A stretch of DNA of 17,614 nucleotides from CAZDYP01 sp964509505 (GTDB lineage: Bacteria > Chloroflexota > Anaerolineae > JACRMK01). Below are positions 7,868-13,692 of the stretch, piece after piece; the first letter of the stretch is position 1; the number at the start of each line of letters is the position of its first letter. Location of the stretch: the NCBI GenBank assembly GCA_964509505.1, contig CAZDYP010000108.1, positions 1-17,614 of the forward strand. The letters are read 5' to 3'. Under the pieces are notes generated by a model. It was given only the letters and a program-made list of their open reading frames with translations, did no database searches and was not told the DNA's origin. A program made the translations under genes and the position numbers.

Positions 7868-9514
7868 CTATTCCGCGGAAAGAATGTAATGCATGTGCGG
7901 CTGTCCGCCGGACACTAGTTCGACTTCCAGATGGTTGAAATGCGCGCGGATTTGCGCCGCCAATTGTTGAGCAGCTGCGACGCTGACCTCTTGACCGTAA
8001 TACACGGTGACGATTTCGCTTTGCTCGACGTTCATACGGCGCATCACGTCAAGCGCAACGCTATTCAGCTCATCGCCCGCGATGGTGAGCTTGCCGTTGT
8101 TCAAGCCGATGATTTGTCCTTCGCGCACGTCCACGCCGTCAATTGACACAGTCCGCACCGCGCGTGTGAGCTCGCCCGTATGCACTGTATTGAGCGCGCG
8201 TTTCATCGCTTCGGCATTCGCATCCAAATTGGCTTGGAAGTTGTATGCCATCAGCGCGGCGATGCCTTGCGGAATCGTGACGCTCGGCACTACGCGCACT
8301 TGTTTCTGGGTTAGCGTGCTGGCGTGTTGCGCGGCGAGCATGATGTTGCGATCATTGGGCATGACGATCACTTGGTCGGCGGCGACGCTGTCAATGGCTT
8401 TGACGAAATCCTGCACGCTGGGGTTCATCGTCGCGCCGCCTGAGACGATGTGGCTGACGTTGAGCGATTCGAAGACTTTGCGTAAGCCTTCGCCCGACAC
8501 GACGGCGATCGTCGCGATGCCGCTGATGGCTTCGGAGGCAATCGGCGGTTTGGCGGTTTGGTGTTGTTGCTGCTGCTTGACCTCTTGGTATTGCGCTTCC
8601 ATGTTCTCGACGATGATGTCAGTGACGACGCCGCGTGAGATACAATAATCAAGAATCGCGCCGGGTGTGGGCGCGTGGGTGTGGACTTTGATGAGCCGCC
8701 CATCGCCAACGACGAGTGTGGATTCGCCGACCGATTCGATGTGTGCGCGAATCGCAGCCACGTCCATATTCTCGCCTTTGATCAGACATTGAATATCGAA
8801 GCCCCAGCCATGTTCCGCTTCGAGCTCACTCACGTCGCGCATGGTTTGGCTGGACACGGTGGTAGTGATGGTTTCGCCGTTCAAACATTTCAAAGCGCCT
8901 TGCAAGATGACGGCGAAGCCCTGCCCACCCGAATCCACCACGCCCGCTTTCTTTAACAAAGGAAAGATGTCAGGCGTGCGTTGCACCGACAGTTCGGCTT
9001 CGGTGGTCGCAATCGTCCACAGGTGATGAAGGTCAATGTTATTGCCTACCGCGCGTTCTACGGCTTCGGCGGTTTCGCGCATGACGGTTAAGATGGTGCC
9101 TTCGACGGGCTTTTGCACACCGCGATAGGCAAGGCGCGTGCCTTCGTGTAAGGCTTGCACCAAATCACTGGCATTAAATACTTCTTTGTGCTTGAGCGCG
9201 TCGGCGAGTCCCCGCAACCATTGCGAGAGGATGACGCCCGAATTGCCGCGCGCGCCCATCAATGCGCCATGCGCAACGGCTTGCAAAATGTCCGAAACAG
9301 AATTCGTGTCCGTTTCAGCGATGGTCGCAAAAGCAGACCGCATGGTGAGCAGCATATTCGTGCCCGAATCGCCGTCGGGCACAGGGAATACATTCAATCC
9401 ATTGATGTATTCGTGATTGGCATCGAGCCAGGCGAGCCCTGCCTGCATCAATTGTTTGAGCTGCTGACCATTGCATTGCAGCCACGGTCTGCTAATGAGA
9501 GTATCAGAGGACAT
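7868..9514 (-). CDS. fakA: Fatty acid kinase FakA (DAK2/DhaL kinase domain plus DegV-like C-terminal region)
   Basis: The protein has 548 residues, the normal length for FakA/YloV proteins. It is expected to phosphorylate FakB-bound fatty acids using ATP in the cytoplasm. The N-terminal DhaL-type domain (about 12-210) contains the Mg-ATP signature VFPVPDGDSGTNM (42-54; metal-binding Asp 47 and 49), GARGNSGVILSQ (88-98) and VDSGGQGF (193-200). A middle region carries VHTHAPTPG (277-285), and a Gln-rich hinge (314-317) leads to a C-terminal DAK1-like region to 548. The usual PDGDTGTN has Ser for Thr here, a mild change. It is directly upstream of fakB and divergent from rpmB. In Bacillus subtilis rpmB is likewise divergent from yloU-yloV, but the Asp23-type gene (yloU) is absent here. 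No clear Shine-Dalgarno motif precedes the ATG, and the upstream region is repeat DNA. Confidence 0.95.
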   Translation of the reverse strand: MSSDTLISRPWLQCNGQQLKQLMQAGLAWLDANHEYINGLNVFPVPDGDSGTNMLLTMRSAFATIAETDTNSVSDILQAVAHGALMGARGNSGVILSQWLRGLADALKHKEVFNASDLVQALHEGTRLAYRGVQKPVEGTILTVMRETAEAVERAVGNNIDLHHLWTIATTEAELSVQRTPDIFPLLKKAGVVDSGGQGFAVILQGALKCLNGETITTTVSSQTMRDVSELEAEHGWGFDIQCLIKGENMDVAAIRAHIESVGESTLVVGDGRLIKVHTHAPTPGAILDYCISRGVVTDIIVENMEAQYQEVKQQQQHQTAKPPIASEAISGIATIAVVSGEGLRKVFESLNVSHIVSGGATMNPSVQDFVKAIDSVAADQVIVMPNDRNIMLAAQHASTLTQKQVRVVPSVTIPQGIAALMAYNFQANLDANAEAMKRALNTVHTGELTRAVRTVSIDGVDVREGQIIGLNNGKLTIAGDELNSVALDVMRRMNVEQSEIVTVYYGQEVSVAAAQQLAAQIRAHFNHLEVELVSGGQPHMHYILSAE

Positions 9515-9523
9515 AGTGGAGAG

Positions 9524-9560
9524 TAAAAGTAATGGGTAATTAGTAATTGGATAGTTAGTT
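9524..9560. repeat. AT-rich low-complexity tract (TAATTAGT words)
   Basis: The stretch is built from AGTAATGG, TAATTAGT and TAGTTAGT-like words just upstream of fakA. A sister tract, starting with the same AAAAGTAAT, lies at 9908-9932 directly after the rpmB stop. The two bracket the rpmB unit. No function is evident. Confidence 0.7.
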
Positions 9561-9565
9561 GGCCG

Positions 9566-9661
9566 CTTAGTCGCTTAGTTGCTTAGTCAGTTAATCCTTG
9601 GGACGCTTGGTCATTTCGCCACCCGACTACGTGACTATGGGACTGAGCGACTAATTGACGC
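9566..9661. repeat. Twelve in-phase octamers, CTTAGTCG family, with inverted second half
   Basis: Octamers can be laid end to end without a slip from 9566 to 9661. The first half has CTTAGTCG-like units (such as CTTAGTTG and CTTGGTCA at 9606); the second half has the inverse sense (such as CGTGACTA and AGCGACTA). It is the same family as the arms of 7632-7867, so both flanks of fakA carry it. The last octamer (9654-9661) contains the -35 box of the rpmB promoter. Confidence 0.85.
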
Positions 9662-9683
9662 TATGGGTATCCGATGTTATGAT
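9655..9683 (+). promoter_or_regulatory. Sigma-70-type promoter of rpmB
   Basis: TTGACG (9655-9660) is followed by exactly 17 bases and then TATGAT (9678-9683), five of six matches to each consensus hexamer. The rpmB start follows 44 bases later with a ribosome binding site between them. The -35 hexamer is part of the last octamer of the adjacent repeat tract. Confidence 0.8.
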
Positions 9684-9726
9684 ACCGCCCATCATCAGGT
9701 TTGTTGAAAGGAGTGAACGAAGCCCA

Positions 9727-9909
9727 ATGGCTAAGTGCTATGTGTGTCAGCGCGGCGCGATGTATGGACACAACGTCAGTCACGCCAAAAATCGCACCAA
9801 TCGCCGCTTTGATTTGAATTTGCAGAAGACCACCATTCGTGAAGGCAACAAAACCAAGAAGGTGGACATCTGCACACGGTGTTTGCGGTCGCGCATGGCG
9901 AATCGGTAA
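9727..9909 (+). CDS. rpmB: 50S ribosomal protein L28, zinc-binding (CXXC) form
   Basis: The protein has 60 residues, close to the usual 62 or so of bacterial L28, a component of the large ribosomal subunit. It begins MAKCYVCQRG and has two Cys pairs, CYVC (4-7) and CTRC (51-54), spaced as expected for the zinc-binding version of L28. The conserved GHNVSHAKNRTNRRF stretch is present. The start at 9727 is chosen because it begins the family's conserved N-terminus and is preceded by AAAGGAG (9707-9713, about 13 bases away); an in-frame upstream ATG at 9655 would include the promoter. It is the only plus-strand gene, with its own promoter and terminator, divergent from fakA and convergent with rlmN. 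Confidence 0.97.
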   Translation: MAKCYVCQRGAMYGHNVSHAKNRTNRRFDLNLQKTTIREGNKTKKVDICTRCLRSRMANR

Positions 9910-9939
9910 AAGTAATTAGTAGTTAGTAATGGAATGTTG

Positions 9940-9976
9940 AGAAACCCGTTGGCATCTTGCCAACGGGTTTCTGGTT
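9940..9976 (+). terminator. Rho-independent terminator of rpmB
   Basis: A perfect 15-bp stem pairs AGAAACCCGTTGGCA (9940-9954) with TGCCAACGGGTTTCT (9958-9972) around a TCT loop, followed by GGTTTT. It lies 30 bases after the rpmB stop. The T tract is short and offset by two G, so termination may be incomplete. From 9977 to 10128 I see no gene or clear signal. Confidence 0.85.
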
Positions 9977-10128
9977 TTGGAGCGTTGGTTGTTTGTAATT
10001 CGAGGACTAGCTCACCGCGGGCATCTGAACTATATCTTAGCATAGGTTGTGAGCGCATTGCAAGAAAATTTTTGAAGGAGAACATAGGATTTGGGGTGGA
10101 TAAACAGGGGCAAACTCATAGTTAGACC

Positions 10129-11358
10129 TTACGCTTGAGAGCCATTGCGAGCGCGGGGTGCGAGCGCGGGGTGCGAGCGCGGTTTGTGAGCGACGTTTGT
10201 GAGCGTAGTGCGCGGCGCAATCTCAACGCCACGCAAGGGAGGGGGCGTCATTTCACCCGCAATGGCAGTGCGTAAGTGTAAGTCTTGTGCGTGAACCTCC
10301 CGCAACTGCCCGCACCCTGCGTTGATGTCTAGCCCGCGCCCGATACGTATGGTGCAGGGGATACCGCGCGCTGCGAGCTCATCGCGGAAGGCGCGCACTT
10401 GCGCTTTGGGCGTTGGCTTGAGCGGCGAGCCTGTCGTTGGGTTGAGGGGAATGAGGTTGACGTGCGCGCTTAAGCCTTTGAGGAGTTTGGTGAGTTGACG
10501 CGCATGGTCGAGCGAATCGTTGACGCCGTTCATCAGCGCGTATTCAAACGTGATGCGCCGCTTGGTCACCGCTTGATAGTTACGGCACGCTTGTATCAGT
10601 TTCGCAAGCGGGAAGCGTTTGTTGATTGGCACGAGCCGATTGCGCAGCTCGTCGTTGGGCGCGTGCAACGAAACAGCCAGATTGATTTGCAATTTTTCTT
10701 TGGCGAATTTTTCGATGCCATTGACGATGCCAACTGTAGAAATGGTGATGTGACGCGCGCCCAGTCCGAAGCCGCGCGGGTCGGTGAGCTTTTCGGCGGC
10801 TTGCCACATCGGGTCATAGTTGACCATTGGCTCGCCCATGCCCATGAACACGACGTTGGTGACGCCGCGCTCGTTGGCTGCAGCGGGCGTATGCGTGGGG
10901 CCTTCGCGCCGCTTGAGGCGCCGCGCCATGAACAGCACTTGCGCGACGATTTCGCCGCTCGTCAGGTTGCGCGTGAAGCCTGCTTGTCCCGTCGCGCAGA
11001 AAGGGCAATCCATCGCGCAACCGACTTGTGTGGAGATGCACACCGTGCGCCGTGCGCCTTGTGCGTCGTAGCCCATCAACACCGTCTCAATCGTGTTGCC
11101 GTCGTCGAGGCGAAACAAAAATTTCTGGGTGTAGCCATCGGACGAGGTGAGCTCAAGGACGGGTGTGAGAAGTGTGAACGTCGTCTCGCGCGCCAAGCGT
11201 TCTCGCAATGCTTTAGAGAGATTCGTCAGTTCTGCTGCGTCGTTCACTTGACGACGATAGAGCCATTCCCAAATTTGTTGGGCGCGAAACTTCGGCTCAC
11301 CCCAATCAGTCAGTAACGCTTCGAGTTGTTCGAATGAAAGGTCAAGTAAACGAATCAT
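10129..11358 (-). CDS. rlmN: 23S rRNA (adenine-2503-C2) methyltransferase RlmN, with repeat-encoded tail
   Basis: This is a radical-SAM enzyme that methylates C2 of A2503 in 23S rRNA (family members also act on A37 of some tRNAs). The protein has 409 residues from the ATG at 11358 (MIRLLDLSFEQLEALL), chosen because the family begins there; the frame stays open upstream to 11487, but that part overlaps another gene. Visible features are the N-terminal helical domain (1-65), the [4Fe-4S] motif CAMDCPFC (Cys 114, 118, 121), the MGMGEP motif, and the C-terminal catalytic Cys in NAGCGQLRE (Cys 349). Most RlmN proteins stop soon after this. Here about 50 more residues follow, the last 20 or so from a 13-bp tandem repeat. 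No Shine-Dalgarno motif is seen; translation is probably coupled to the overlapping 72-residue gene. Confidence 0.95.
   Translation of the reverse strand: MIRLLDLSFEQLEALLTDWGEPKFRAQQIWEWLYRRQVNDAAELTNLSKALRERLARETTFTLLTPVLELTSSDGYTQKFLFRLDDGNTIETVLMGYDAQGARRTVCISTQVGCAMDCPFCATGQAGFTRNLTSGEIVAQVLFMARRLKRREGPTHTPAAANERGVTNVVFMGMGEPMVNYDPMWQAAEKLTDPRGFGLGARHITISTVGIVNGIEKFAKEKLQINLAVSLHAPNDELRNRLVPINKRFPLAKLIQACRNYQAVTKRRITFEYALMNGVNDSLDHARQLTKLLKGLSAHVNLIPLNPTTGSPLKPTPKAQVRAFRDELAARGIPCTIRIGRGLDINAGCGQLREVHAQDLHLRTAIAGEMTPPPLRGVEIAPRTTLTNVAHKPRSHPALAPRARNGSQA
10141..10223. repeat. 13-bp tandem repeat inside an expanded ATTGC...GCAAT element, in the 3' end of rlmN
   Basis: Two identical units CGCGGGGTGCGAG (10152-10164, 10165-10177) are followed by two variants ending in TTTGTGAG (10178-10190, 10191-10203) and a partial unit. 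The block is bounded by CCATTGCGAG on the left and GCGCAATCTC on the right, the same ends as the core of the 75-bp array. It encodes the final residues of RlmN on the minus strand. Because 13 is not a multiple of 3, any change in copy number would alter the tail frame. Confidence 0.85.
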
Positions 11359-11560
11359 CACAATAGAAAACCGTATCGCCTTCGACAAAGCCCAAGGCGC
11401 GGTAGTTGCGGTCAATGCGTACGGATACCTCTGCCAATTGATTGAATCCCTTTTCCCAATCACCCTTTTTCGCTTTGATAATTTCATGCGTCGGGTTGTT
11501 GAAGTCGAAATAATCCGAGAAGATGCGCGTTTTGTTGGGTTTGAAAATCGTCTTGCTCAT
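11342..11560 (-). CDS. Unknown 72-residue protein, overlapping the start of rlmN
   Basis: I do not recognise this protein. It begins MSKTIFKPNKTRIFSDYF and ends CDDSFT; it is mixed charged and aromatic, with no membrane segment, signal peptide or Cys motif. It is credible as a gene for three reasons. A perfect GAGGAG ribosome binding site (11568-11573) sits 7 bases before the ATG. A promoter-like pair lies upstream. The codon use looks like that of its neighbours, unlike shadow frames. Its stop (11342-11344) lies 17 bases inside the rlmN gene, an overlap typical of translational coupling, so the two are probably one transcript. The family and function are unknown. Confidence 0.8.
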   Translation of the reverse strand: MSKTIFKPNKTRIFSDYFDFNNPTHEIIKAKKGDWEKGFNQLAEVSVRIDRNYRALGFVEGDTVFYCDDSFT

Positions 11561-11602
11561 GCGTCTGCTCCTCGCGGCTGCGCAGCTGCTGACACGATTT
11601 CA

Positions 11603-11631
11603 ATTGTCGCACAGTCTTGTGAGTTGGTCAA
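11603..11631 (-). promoter_or_regulatory. Candidate promoter of the 72-residue gene and rlmN
   Basis: Read on the minus strand: TTGACC (11626-11631), 17 bases, then GACAAT (11603-11608), matching five and four of six consensus bases. The start codon follows 42 bases later, with the GAGGAG site between. The -10 match is only fair, so this is a candidate. Confidence 0.45.
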
Positions 11632-11687
11632 TGGCAAGCAGAGTGTAGGATAAGCGGGGCGCCTGTCTTTACTGACGGCTAATCCTT

Positions 11688-12338
11688 TTACCTGTGATAC
11701 TGCCTCACATACTCCGGCGTTACAATCCCATCCGTCAACTTTGGGTCGGCGATGGGGGCGAGCGGTTGTTGTGTTAATGGTAGCACACCTGCCCAAAATG
11801 GCAGCGCATAATCTTCATCGTCATCTTTGGGTGGTCCCGTGCGAATCTTCGCCGACGCGCTTTCGATGGGCAGCTTCACGACGGTGGTCGCACCCAGCTC
11901 TTTGCGCGTGGGCAAGCGTGAATCGTACCAGCGCCCGCGCGCGACGTGTTCCACGATGGCAGTGAGCGCTTCCATTTTTTCTTCGTCGTCGCCGATGAGT
12001 TGTCCACGACCAAAGACGACCACTGAGCGATAGTTCATCGAGTGATTGAATACCGAACGCGCGAACACCAGGCCGTCGAGCAACGTGCAAGTCACGCACA
12101 GCGGATAGCCGTCGGCAACATGATGCAGCATACGGCTGGCAACCGCGCCATGCAGCACGATGGTGTCGCCGATGCGCGCATGAATCGTCGGAATCACGAA
12201 GGGTTGGTCGTCCTGCACGAAGCCAACATGACAAATAAGCGCCTCGTCAATGATGGAGTAGATGAGGTCTTTGTCATACTGACCACGCTCGGAATGGCGT
12301 TGCACTTTGTTGTGTGTGGTGAGTTCAAATTGGGACAT
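11688..12338 (-). CDS. Pyridoxamine 5'-phosphate oxidase-family FMN-binding protein (NimA-like)
   Basis: The protein has 216 residues, a split-barrel flavoprotein related to COG3467 (nitroimidazole-reductase NimA-type proteins). Such proteins bind FMN as dimers; the substrate of this branch is not established. Family stretches are ERGQYDKDLIYSIIDEA (17-33), CHVGF...PFVIPT (36-51), VLHGAVASRML (61-71), LLDGLVFARSVFNHSMNYR (86-104), RGRWYDSRLPTRKEL (134-148), ASAKIRTGPP (161-170) and LPFWAGVLPL (179-188). The start at 12338 is preferred over an in-frame ATG at 12395 because it has AAAGGA 6 bases upstream and matches the family start; the earlier 19 residues come from repeat DNA. It is separated from its neighbours, so it probably forms its own unit. 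No promoter could be fixed. Confidence 0.9.
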   Translation of the reverse strand: MSQFELTTHNKVQRHSERGQYDKDLIYSIIDEALICHVGFVQDDQPFVIPTIHARIGDTIVLHGAVASRMLHHVADGYPLCVTCTLLDGLVFARSVFNHSMNYRSVVVFGRGQLIGDDEEKMEALTAIVEHVARGRWYDSRLPTRKELGATTVVKLPIESASAKIRTGPPKDDDEDYALPFWAGVLPLTQQPLAPIADPKLTDGIVTPEYVRQYHR

Positions 12339-12364
12339 GCGAATCCTTTCGAGGAGTATTGAGC

Positions 12365-12445
12365 AACACGAAGGCACGAAGAAATCACAAAGCACACTAA
12401 GCGAAATTTTTCTTCGTGTTCTTTGTGCCTGCGTTGTGTTTGTGT
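12365..12445. repeat. CACGAAGG-type inverted low-complexity repeat between two genes
   Basis: Words such as AACACGAAGGCACGAAG on the left and CTTCGTGTTCTTTGTGCC on the right are inverse forms of one another. A perfect 10-bp stem pairs CACGAAGAAA (12375-12384) with TTTCTTCGTG (12409-12418). The units show an 8-nt spacing. The same vocabulary occurs in the hairpin at 6668-6735. The remaining sequence between 12339 and 12539 shows nothing else clear. Confidence 0.75.
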
Positions 12446-12539
12446 TAAAACAACGCTAACGAACTGCGTAACAGGAGTTTATTATGCGTAGATTGATTCG
12501 GCGCACAAGTGCCAATTGGGCTGAACGCAACCAACCACT

Positions 12540-13577
12540 TCAGCGTCCCTTCGCAAATTCGCGCTTGAAAATTTCTTCGCCGTTCTTGTTGGCGATGCGC
12601 TCGGCGACAGTGGGCGGCAGCGTCGCTAGCCATTGCCGCGCCCAATTGGCCTGCGAGACGACGATGCCCCAACGATCAGGCGTGTAGGTGTCGGTGCCAA
12701 GCATGAAGCGGTCGGGCAACTCGATGAGCAGCTCGCGCCAACCTGCTTGCAGTGCGCCATTGGATGCGATGTCATTGCGGAACGCCAAGTCCGCATAGAC
12801 GTTGGGATAGCGGCGCAAGATGTCGCGCACCTGCGCGGGGTTGGCGAAGCCCGAATGCGCCCAGAGGATGCGTGCGGTGGGGTCTTGGCGCAAGAGACGT
12901 TGCACGCCGTCCACATCGGTGTGCGCGTGCAACCAGAGCTGATGTTGTTTGGCGAGCTGCACGACACGGCGCACGACGGGCAAATCGGCGTCCGCGCCGT
13001 TGGCATGGAACTCGCCAATCGCCACATACTTGTATTTCTTCAAGCGTTCTTCAAGGTAGGGGATGACCGTTTCATCCGTTAGCCAGCTCGCCGTTTCGTT
13101 GCGTGAGCGATAGGGTCGCAGTTCGGGGATGATGAGGTCGGGCGCAGCCTCGTACAACTGTTGTGTGCCGTCGTCGTTGGAGCTCGAGACGAGCGCCTGC
13201 GTGATGCCTGCTTTGCGGAGCTGCGCGATGGCTTCTTGCGGTGACAGGACGCGCCACGCGTCTTCGCTATAATGGATGTGCGCGTCAAAGAGCGGTGCGG
13301 TGCGCGCGTCGAAGGACGTAGCCGATGGAGTCGTGGTTGGAGCGACTGTTGGGCGCACGGTAGGGGGGGGGATAGGTTGCGTCGTTGGCGTCAAGGCCGG
13401 TTGTAGTGTAGGTTGCGCGGTGGGTGCGATAATCGGTGTGTTTGAGGTCGTCGTGGCGAGAACAATAGGACGTGGGGTGGGTGTGGAGGGAATCGGTGTA
13501 GGAGGTGGGGTAGATTCAGCAGCGCAAGCGAGAAGAGAAAGGCACAAGATAGAAATGAGTGTGAGTAATTGTTTCAT
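12540..13577 (-). CDS. Predicted lipoprotein with amidohydrolase (TIM-barrel) domain
   Basis: The protein has 345 residues. The N-terminus MKQLLTLISILCLSLLACAA is a type II signal peptide with lipobox LLAC (acylated Cys 18). A Pro/Thr-rich linker (about 22-88) leads to an amidohydrolase-2-type domain (95-345) with candidate metal ligands in DAHIH (His 100 and 102), IGEFHA (187-192), HAHTD (217-221), WAHSGF (His 241) and GTDTYTPDRW (Asp 296). It is probably anchored outside the cytoplasmic membrane, acting on an unknown substrate; a hydrolase or decarboxylase role is an inference from fold only. CAGGA precedes the start by 9 bases. The coding strand has nine consecutive C in the linker, a possible slippage site. 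It is followed downstream by the flavoprotein gene on the same strand, with 201 bases between. Confidence 0.85.
   Translation of the reverse strand: MKQLLTLISILCLSLLACAAESTPPPTPIPSTPTPRPIVLATTTSNTPIIAPTAQPTLQPALTPTTQPIPPPTVRPTVAPTTTPSATSFDARTAPLFDAHIHYSEDAWRVLSPQEAIAQLRKAGITQALVSSSNDDGTQQLYEAAPDLIIPELRPYRSRNETASWLTDETVIPYLEERLKKYKYVAIGEFHANGADADLPVVRRVVQLAKQHQLWLHAHTDVDGVQRLLRQDPTARILWAHSGFANPAQVRDILRRYPNVYADLAFRNDIASNGALQAGWRELLIELPDRFMLGTDTYTPDRWGIVVSQANWARQWLATLPPTVAERIANKNGEEIFKREFAKGR
13363..13371. repeat. Nine-base G/C homopolymer in the lipoprotein linker
   Basis: Nine G on the plus strand (nine C on the coding strand) encode part of the IPPPT stretch. A one-base change would frameshift the gene before its catalytic domain. 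It could be a slippage site or a sequencing-error hotspot; the present length keeps the frame open. Confidence 0.85.
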
Positions 13578-13671
13578 CTTGATAGTCCTGATGGGCAGAA
13601 AGCAAACGGTTTGACTTGAGTAACTAACACTTTCGTGTCACAAGCCTTGCGAAGGTTGAATGGATATGGCG

Positions 13672-13690
13672 CGAGGCAGTGTCATTGCGA
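13672..13690. repeat. Possible fragment of the ATTGC element before the mfd stop
   Basis: GTCATTGCGA matches the left end of the core in the 75-bp array but then diverges. It is short and may be chance. Otherwise the 115 bases between mfd and the lipoprotein gene show no clear promoter or terminator. Confidence 0.3.
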
Positions 13691-13692
13691 TG

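Noticed and set aside
11359..11487. Upstream start for rlmN at 11487
   Set aside because: The extra 43 residues do not match RlmN, lie over the well-supported 72-residue gene, and lack a ribosome binding site.
12339..12395. Upstream start for the flavoprotein at 12395
   Set aside because: The first 19 residues come from repeat DNA, and the ATG at 12338 has a good ribosome binding site and the family N-terminus.
12484..12687. Plus-strand 67-residue frame with AGGAG 6 bases before its ATG
   Set aside because: Most of it is antisense to the conserved C-terminus of the amidohydrolase, the peptide resembles nothing, and its composition looks like a shadow. The ribosome binding site is probably chance.
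13276..13614. Plus-strand Gly/Val-rich 112-residue frame
   Set aside because: It is the mirror of the Pro/Thr-rich linker of the lipoprotein gene, so the apparent glycine repeats are an artefact.
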